Assembly: GCA_030536095.1 (NCBI GenBank)
Contig: JAUNQQ010000002.1
Coordinates: forward strand, 7,030 to 26,020
Source: Candidatus Saccharimonadota bacterium
Lineage (GTDB): Bacteria > Patescibacteriota > Saccharimonadia > Saccharimonadales > Saccharimonadaceae
Direction: 5' to 3'
Length of the DNA stretch: 18,991 nt
Below, one piece after another: positions 14,295 to 18,991 of this stretch; within the stretch, counting starts at the first letter, position 1, and every line of letters starts with the position of its first letter. The notes beneath the pieces were generated by a model. It was not told where the DNA came from and searched no databases. It worked only from the letters and a program-made list of their open reading frames with translations. A program made the translations under genes and the position numbers.

Positions 14295-15875
14295 CTACAA
14301 TGCACTATTTCTAATATTTCGTACGAGATCCCTGTTTTCTGCGCCTAATTTTACTTCCGTATTTAAAATCCCCTGCGGATCAAAAATCTCCTTCACTCTC
14401 CGATAAAGCTCAAATTCCGCATCAGAAAGCTCGTCATTTGTCACTACCGCCTTCACTCTCCCCTCTGGCGACCCGCCCGTAATTGAACCGTCATAAACGG
14501 ATAGTAATCCTGCAAAATCTTTTAAAAATGACACGACAAACTGTCGCCCCCTTACAGTTGATAAATTCACCTCTGGTCGCACGTTGTAATTCTTTGTTGA
14601 AAACGACCCAAACACCGCCAGCTCCGCTCCAAATGTCTCCTCCATTTCTCTTAGGCTTGCTAAGAACTCTGGCAATTTTTCATCCGGCACATAAAAATCA
14701 TCCGCAATCACTGCTCGCTCGCTATTTAAATCATCATTCAGGTAACTCGCTAAGCTCCCACTAATTCTCCCAAAATCGGTTGAATTTTCATTTCCTTCCA
14801 CGACTGCTGCGCTCGTCTCCGGCATCTTTTTTAAGAGTCGCGAAATTTTCTTTTCCGCCTTCTTCGCCGTGTCATTAAACGAAATTAATAGTATGTACCC
14901 ATTTCCAAATTTCTCCGAAAACAGCTCCGGATTTTTCCCAGTTTCACTCGTCGCCTCAAAAATCCGCGCATCATAAAGATTTATCTCTAGCGGTTCCAGC
15001 GCCATCGCCTCTTTCGTAAAATCCATCAGTCCATTCATCGTCGGAAACGCCACCGCAAATCTCGACACATCCGACTCTAAAACCTCGCACCGTAAAATCA
15101 CCTCTGTAATTATCCCTAGTGTTCCCTGCGCCCCAAAAAACAGCGGCAGAAGATCAAAAGTCTTCCCCTTATCTCGATATACCTGCGTAATCATCTGGTA
15201 TCCGCACGAATCCACTGTTGGTTTTAGCTTTAAATCATTAATATGGTCAAAATTCTTTCCAATCAACTCCGAAATTTCTCGATAAACCGCCCCCTCAAAA
15301 GTCGTCTGCTCCTTTTTCTTCTCTAATCCACCCGCCGACATTCGACCTGTCTGTATAACATCTCCCGTCGCCGACACCATCTCTAGGCAATCCACCATAT
15401 AATATATACCATTATATTTTCCGCCATAATCATCCGAAATAAAATTTGATATCAGTGATCCAATCGTCTCTTTTGGATCTGCCTTAATCGGAATCGTCAA
15501 TCCCATCAGCGACAGTGCCGTATTTAGTTCCCCCAGAGTCACTCCCGCTTGCGCTCTCACCAATCTCGACCGCTCATCAATCTCCTGAATATGATTCAGC
15601 TTCGATAAATCCATCACTACTCCACTCCCGAGATCCGCCCCCGTCTTATCTAGTCCCGCTCCCCATGGCGTAATACTAAAACGTAACTTTTTCGCCGCGA
15701 GCTGTGAGAATAACTTCACTGTCCGTCGCACGTCATTCGTATTCTCCGGCACCACTACCATCTTCGGTTCAATCCTCAAAATCGACCGATCCGTTGAATA
15801 TCTCCGCAGAATTTCCGGCTTCTCAAAAACATTCCCAACCAAATGCTGATTTAAATATTTTGCGACTTTATTCAT
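14295..15875 (-). CDS. FAD-linked oxidase-like protein (GlcD/D-lactate dehydrogenase family), metal-site residues lost
   Basis: The protein has 526 residues. The N-terminal half is a PCMH-type FAD-binding domain: VVVPENTNDVRRTVKL, then ITPWGAGLDKTGADLGSGVV, VRAQAGVTLGEL, DPKETIGSLISNFISDDYGG and FFGAQGTLGIITEV (about 246-259). The C-terminal half has the FAD-oxidase C fold and ends with IFDPQGILNTEVKLG. Two motifs usually supply metal-binding histidines in 2-hydroxyacid dehydrogenases of this family, H-x-GDGN-x-H and GEHGDGR. They are replaced by VFGSFSTKNYNVRPEVN (421-437) and GSITGGSPEGR (463-473). FAD binding is likely, but ordinary 2-hydroxyacid oxidation is doubtful. The gene is monocistronic, with its own promoter and a GAGG ribosome-binding site, divergent from recG. 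No signal peptide is present. Confidence 0.85.
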   Translation of the reverse strand: MNKVAKYLNQHLVGNVFEKPEILRRYSTDRSILRIEPKMVVVPENTNDVRRTVKLFSQLAAKKLRFSITPWGAGLDKTGADLGSGVVMDLSKLNHIQEIDERSRLVRAQAGVTLGELNTALSLMGLTIPIKADPKETIGSLISNFISDDYGGKYNGIYYMVDCLEMVSATGDVIQTGRMSAGGLEKKKEQTTFEGAVYREISELIGKNFDHINDLKLKPTVDSCGYQMITQVYRDKGKTFDLLPLFFGAQGTLGIITEVILRCEVLESDVSRFAVAFPTMNGLMDFTKEAMALEPLEINLYDARIFEATSETGKNPELFSEKFGNGYILLISFNDTAKKAEKKISRLLKKMPETSAAVVEGNENSTDFGRISGSLASYLNDDLNSERAVIADDFYVPDEKLPEFLASLREMEETFGAELAVFGSFSTKNYNVRPEVNLSTVRGRQFVVSFLKDFAGLLSVYDGSITGGSPEGRVKAVVTNDELSDAEFELYRRVKEIFDPQGILNTEVKLGAENRDLVRNIRNSAL

Positions 15876-15903
15876 TTACCTCGCTTCCAATTGTTATGCC
15901 CCC

Positions 15904-15914
15904 ATTATAGCACA
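15904..15914 (-). promoter_or_regulatory. Extended -10 promoter of the FAD-linked oxidase gene
   Basis: On the minus strand this reads TGTGCTATAAT (hexamer at 15909-15904). The leader is about 22 bases and carries GAGG (15882-15879) just before the ATG at 15875, so this transcript is not leaderless. Confidence 0.7.
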
Positions 15915-15983
15915 CATTTTTTATTTTTCCAAAATTTCCAAATAATTAATTAAATCAATCTTTTTTCCAATAATCCTCCCAGA

Positions 15984-15994
15984 TGTGCTATAAT
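15984..15994 (+). promoter_or_regulatory. Extended -10 promoter of recG (leaderless start)
   Basis: The sequence is TGTGCTATAAT, with the hexamer at 15989-15994. CTTCTT then leads directly to the ATG at 16001. No Shine-Dalgarno sequence is possible, so recG mRNA should begin at its start codon. Confidence 0.75.
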
Positions 15995-16000
15995 CTTCTT

Positions 16001-18067
16001 ATGTTAAATATGCTTTCGGAGGTTGATATTTTGCCTGGCATTGGCGAAAAAACTAAGGCCGATCTAAACCGGGCTGGTATTTTTACGGTTCGCGATCTCT
16101 TTTATTACCTTCCGCGCGACTATGAAAATTACCAAAACCTAACACATATCTCCGACCTTCACCCTGGAAAAGTCAGCTTCATCGGTAAGATTGTTGACAT
16201 AGAAACTAAAAACGCCCGCTCTCGCCGTCTCAGTATTACCGAGGCTATTGTCTCTGATGGTGATGATTCTGTCCGCGCTGTTTGGTTTAATCAGCCTTAC
16301 CGCGCGACCCAGTTTAAGGATAAGAACATCGAATATCTTTTTTCTGGCCAATATGAACTCCAGCGCGGAAGATATCAGCTAAGTAACCCCAAGGTCGAAA
16401 AGGCTACGGCGGTCGAAGAAGCTTCCGCTTATGCCGGAAAATTCCAACCAATTTATCCTCAGAAATCCGCTATTAAGCCCGATACTTTTAAGCGTCTGAT
16501 TTTTCATCTTCGCGCTGAATTTGCCAAAATTCCCGATTTATTACCATCTTTGCCAGATTCCTCTAGCTTCGCAGGTAAAAACGCTCGCCGTGACGCTCTC
16601 TATAAAATCCATTTTCCCGAGAACCAGTCCGAAGCGGATGTGGCCCGTACCTATCTTTCCTATGAAGAACTTTTTGAGCTCATCCTTGCCGCCCGTCTTA
16701 ATCGTAACGAAAATAAAAAATTGACCGCTCGTCAAATTCCTTACAATAATGATGCTATGCAGCAACTTCTAAAATCTCTTCCTTTTCAACTCACCCAGGC
16801 TCAAAAAATCTCCGCTTGGGAAATAATTAAGGATCTCGAGAAAAAAACTCCGATGAACCGTCTCCTTCAGGGTGATGTCGGTTCTGGCAAAACCATTGTC
16901 GCCGCGACCGCCATTCTTCAGGCGACAAAAGCCGGTTTTCAGTCTGCTCTGCTCGCTCCTACCTCTATTCTCGCCACTCAGCACGCTGAGGAACTGGACA
17001 AAATCCTCTCTCCGCTTGGCGTAAAAATCGGTCTTCTTGTCGGCGCAACTAAGCATAAGCCCGAGCTAAAATCCCGCATTAAATCCGGCGAAGTTGACCT
17101 CGTCGTCGGCACGCACGCCATTATTACCGATGATACCCAGTTCCAGGATCTTTCTCTTTGCATCATTGACGAGCAGCACCGCTTCGGTGTTCAGCAGCGC
17201 CAAAAACTTCTTTTGAAGGCTCAAGATTTTGCGCCCCACCTTCTCTCAATGACTGCCACTCCCATTCCGCGCTCTCTTCAGCTCACCGTTTTTGGCGATC
17301 TTGACGTCTCGATTATTTCCGAAATGCCGCACGGCCGGAAACCGATTAGGACCAAGGTTCTAACCGAAGTTGAGCAGCGCGAAACTCTCTATCCGCACAT
17401 TCGGGATGAGCTTAATCTTGGCCGCCAAGCCTATTGGATTTGTAAAAAAATCGAAGACGGACACTCGCGCGATTCTATGGCTAAGCAGGAAACAATCTCC
17501 GTAAAACGTCAAACCGAAAAACTAAAAACTATTTTTCCCCGCGCAAAAATCGAATTTCTCCATGGCCGGATGAAGCCTGCCGAAAAAGATGAAATTATGG
17601 CAAAATTTTCTAATCACAAAATTGACATTCTCGTTTCCACCACCGTTGTCGAAGTTGGCGTCAACGTTCCAAATGCTACGATTATGGTAATTATGGACGC
17701 CGAAAGCTATGGTCTTGCCCAGCTTCATCAGCTCCGCGGTCGCGTCGGTCGTGGCGACTTTCAGAGTTATTGTTATCTTATTACCTCCGCCGAGCAGCCA
17801 ACTCGTCGCCTTCTAGAGGTCGAAAAAAGCACTGATGGTTTTCATCTTGCCGAAGTTGACCTGAAGTTGCGCGGCCCTGGCGAGATTTATGGTTCGCTCC
17901 AGCATGGTGCGCTCGACCTCCGTATCGCCTCGCTGGCTGACACCCATCTAATTAATCTCGCTCAGCGTCATGCTGAAAAAATTTCACAAAATCCCGAAAT
18001 TATGATAAAATATAAAGAATTGGGGCAGGGAATTAAAAAATATCAACAATTAACCACTCTAAATTAA
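16001..18067 (+). CDS. recG: ATP-dependent DNA helicase RecG
   Basis: The protein has 688 residues, full length for RecG. An N-terminal helix-hairpin-helix-like start (DILPGIGEKTKADLNRAGI) leads into the OB-fold wedge domain (about 50-180), which grips the branch point. Helicase motifs are complete: Q-LTQAQ, motif I GDVGSGKT, DEQHRFGVQQRQ as the DExH box, TATPIPRS, and STTVVEVGVNVPNATIMVIM followed by QLHQLRGRVGRG. RecG remodels stalled replication forks and Holliday junctions. The start at 16001 is preferred over an in-frame ATG at 15983, which lies upstream of the -10 hexamer. The ATG at 16010 is an alternative. The stop codon overlaps the next start (TAATG), so the downstream protein is translationally coupled. 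Confidence 0.97.
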   Translation: MLNMLSEVDILPGIGEKTKADLNRAGIFTVRDLFYYLPRDYENYQNLTHISDLHPGKVSFIGKIVDIETKNARSRRLSITEAIVSDGDDSVRAVWFNQPYRATQFKDKNIEYLFSGQYELQRGRYQLSNPKVEKATAVEEASAYAGKFQPIYPQKSAIKPDTFKRLIFHLRAEFAKIPDLLPSLPDSSSFAGKNARRDALYKIHFPENQSEADVARTYLSYEELFELILAARLNRNENKKLTARQIPYNNDAMQQLLKSLPFQLTQAQKISAWEIIKDLEKKTPMNRLLQGDVGSGKTIVAATAILQATKAGFQSALLAPTSILATQHAEELDKILSPLGVKIGLLVGATKHKPELKSRIKSGEVDLVVGTHAIITDDTQFQDLSLCIIDEQHRFGVQQRQKLLLKAQDFAPHLLSMTATPIPRSLQLTVFGDLDVSIISEMPHGRKPIRTKVLTEVEQRETLYPHIRDELNLGRQAYWICKKIEDGHSRDSMAKQETISVKRQTEKLKTIFPRAKIEFLHGRMKPAEKDEIMAKFSNHKIDILVSTTVVEVGVNVPNATIMVIMDAESYGLAQLHQLRGRVGRGDFQSYCYLITSAEQPTRRLLEVEKSTDGFHLAEVDLKLRGPGEIYGSLQHGALDLRIASLADTHLINLAQRHAEKISQNPEIMIKYKELGQGIKKYQQLTTLN

Positions 18068-18963
18068 TGTATTCATCCGTCGGATTGCTAAAAAACGCCA
18101 AAAAATCTGGTCGCCTAATCGGCACCCACCAGAAGCTTGATCGCGTTGCTCGCCGAAAACTTGGCACATTGCTAAGAAAAAAGGATTTTTTTCCTAGCAT
18201 TGAGATGATTTTGAATTTTGAGGGAAACCGCGGACCGGACGGCTTAAAGACTAAGTCTCCAGGAGTGGACGAACCAATGCATATGATTTTGCCCGACGAT
18301 GATGACGGTGTTTTGCGCGAGCTAATTCAGAATCATCTTTATAATCTCCGTCAGGCGCTACTCGGAGATAATCGCAGCTACGAGGGGATTTACCAGGGGA
18401 AAAAACAATCAAAAACTTTGAAAAAGTCCACAAAGCCTGACGTTTCCCGCGCTGCTTTTGAGGCGGCCTGGCTTGCGCACTCTGTTGTTGACGGTCTTAC
18501 TCCGCCACATCATTTCCCTTATCAGGAGGCTGTAAATGAATTGATGTCTGATCAGGAATATGTTAAAATCTTCGGCCAGCCAGTTAAGGGTATTATGCCT
18601 GGTCATAACTTTTCCGAAAAAGCTCGTAATAACTGGCTCTATCTTGGCCCTGAAGGGTATATGACTAAACACATCGCCTTTGAATATGGTGCCGCTCTGC
18701 TCGCGCGCTCCATGTCGTATCGCTCACTTACCCCTAAAATTACTCTCGCCGAACTAAAAAAGCTAGACCCTATTGACGAATTCTATAAGACATTACATAA
18801 GATTAACGAACGTGATATTTATACTCGTTTTCGCCGTTATGGTTGGACACGCGATCTTGCTAATGAATGTCGCCATCTTCTCTTGCCGGAGATGGTGCGA
18901 ATGATTATTATCGCCTGGTTTGCCGCCATCCCAAGGGAGAAGAATTATGCCAAAAAGCGTTAA
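18067..18963 (+). CDS. Protein with zinc-dependent phospholipase C / P1 nuclease-like metal site
   Basis: The protein has 298 residues, no signal peptide, and is mostly helical. I do not recognise a named family from overall sequence. However, the order and spacing of potential metal ligands resemble Bacillus cereus phospholipase C (known ligands His14, Asp55, His69, His118, Asp122, His128, His142, Glu146). Here they would be His21 (GTHQKLDR), Asp58 (GPDG), His72 (EPMHMI), His138/Asp142/His148 (LAHSVVDGLTPPHH), and His202/Glu206 (KHIAFE). The spacings 14, 4, 6 and 4 are identical where motifs are compact. The mature N-terminal Trp ligand has no equivalent, and the absent export signal implies a cytoplasmic enzyme. 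TAATG coupling to recG links its synthesis to a DNA-repair helicase, which favours a nuclease over a lipase, but that is speculation. Confidence 0.75.
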   Translation: MYSSVGLLKNAKKSGRLIGTHQKLDRVARRKLGTLLRKKDFFPSIEMILNFEGNRGPDGLKTKSPGVDEPMHMILPDDDDGVLRELIQNHLYNLRQALLGDNRSYEGIYQGKKQSKTLKKSTKPDVSRAAFEAAWLAHSVVDGLTPPHHFPYQEAVNELMSDQEYVKIFGQPVKGIMPGHNFSEKARNNWLYLGPEGYMTKHIAFEYGAALLARSMSYRSLTPKITLAELKKLDPIDEFYKTLHKINERDIYTRFRRYGWTRDLANECRHLLLPEMVRMIIIAWFAAIPREKNYAKKR

Positions 18964-18991
18964 AATAATCAATAAAAATCACCTTTCTAAA
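18947..18991 (+). CDS. Start of a further gene in the recG operon (cut by window edge)
   Basis: An ATG at 18947 opens a frame of 15 codons (MPKSVKIINKNHLSK) that runs off the window. It overlaps the preceding gene by 17 bases, and a GGGAGAAG ribosome-binding sequence lies just upstream (18935-18942). Tight overlap is the usual arrangement in this region, so a third gene of the recG operon is likely. Nothing can be said about its product. Confidence 0.55.
   Translation, partial: MPKSVKIINKNHLSK

Noticed and set aside
15983..16000. Upstream in-frame ATG for recG
   Set aside because: The added codons translate the TGTGCTATAAT promoter itself; the ATG at 16001 is the first one downstream of the -10.

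Overview
The window looks like a chromosomal segment of a Candidate Phyla Radiation (Patescibacteria) bacterium, most likely Saccharibacteria. This is inference. It rests on the small streamlined gene set, a cysteine-free L32, a membrane-anchored baseplate-J-like protein of a kind frequent in that group, a divergent ribulose-phosphate epimerase, and recurrent extended -10 promoters. TGA works as a stop: it ends two genes and interrupts none, so the SR1/Gracilibacteria code (TGA=Gly) does not apply. Every part of the window is genic or short intergenic DNA. No gap without a gene exceeds about 170 bases. I see no tRNA, rRNA, CRISPR array or insertion sequence.

Layout. (1) 1-4440, minus strand: a three-gene envelope operon, read from right to left. 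It encodes a single-pass membrane protein with a baseplate-J-like outer region, a RuvX-MltG fusion, and a membrane-anchored LysM-CHAP peptidoglycan hydrolase cut by the window edge. Consecutive genes overlap by ATGA. (2) 4498-7592, plus strand: a soluble PAS histidine kinase, a response regulator with a long Pro/Ala/Ser-rich tail, and an S4-type rRNA pseudouridine synthase overlapping the regulator gene. (3) 7611-8202, minus strand: a 45-residue membrane protein with a terminator, and a two-helix membrane protein. (4) 8372-10527, plus strand: a ribosome/RNA operon, rpmF-nusB-NUDIX-rnc. (5) 10583-13874, minus strand: a carbon-metabolism operon, gap-rpiB-rpe-PfkB kinase. (6) 13990-15875: a small membrane protein convergent with an FAD-linked oxidase-like protein that lacks the usual metal-binding histidines. 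(7) 16001-18991, plus strand: recG, a translationally coupled protein with the metal-ligand pattern of zinc-dependent phospholipase C/P1 nuclease, and the first 15 codons of another gene.

How the parts fit. The envelope operon combines a glycan-strand cutter (MltG), a peptide or amide cutter (CHAP) and a large surface-exposed protein, which suggests cell-wall remodelling or contact with another cell. The divergently transcribed kinase-regulator pair is its closest regulatory neighbour. The carbon operon joins lower glycolysis to the non-oxidative pentose phosphate pathway. Across the window nearly every transcription unit begins with a TRTGCTATAAT-like extended -10. In four cases the start codon lies exactly six bases after the hexamer, implying leaderless mRNAs; the other units have a short leader with a Shine-Dalgarno sequence.
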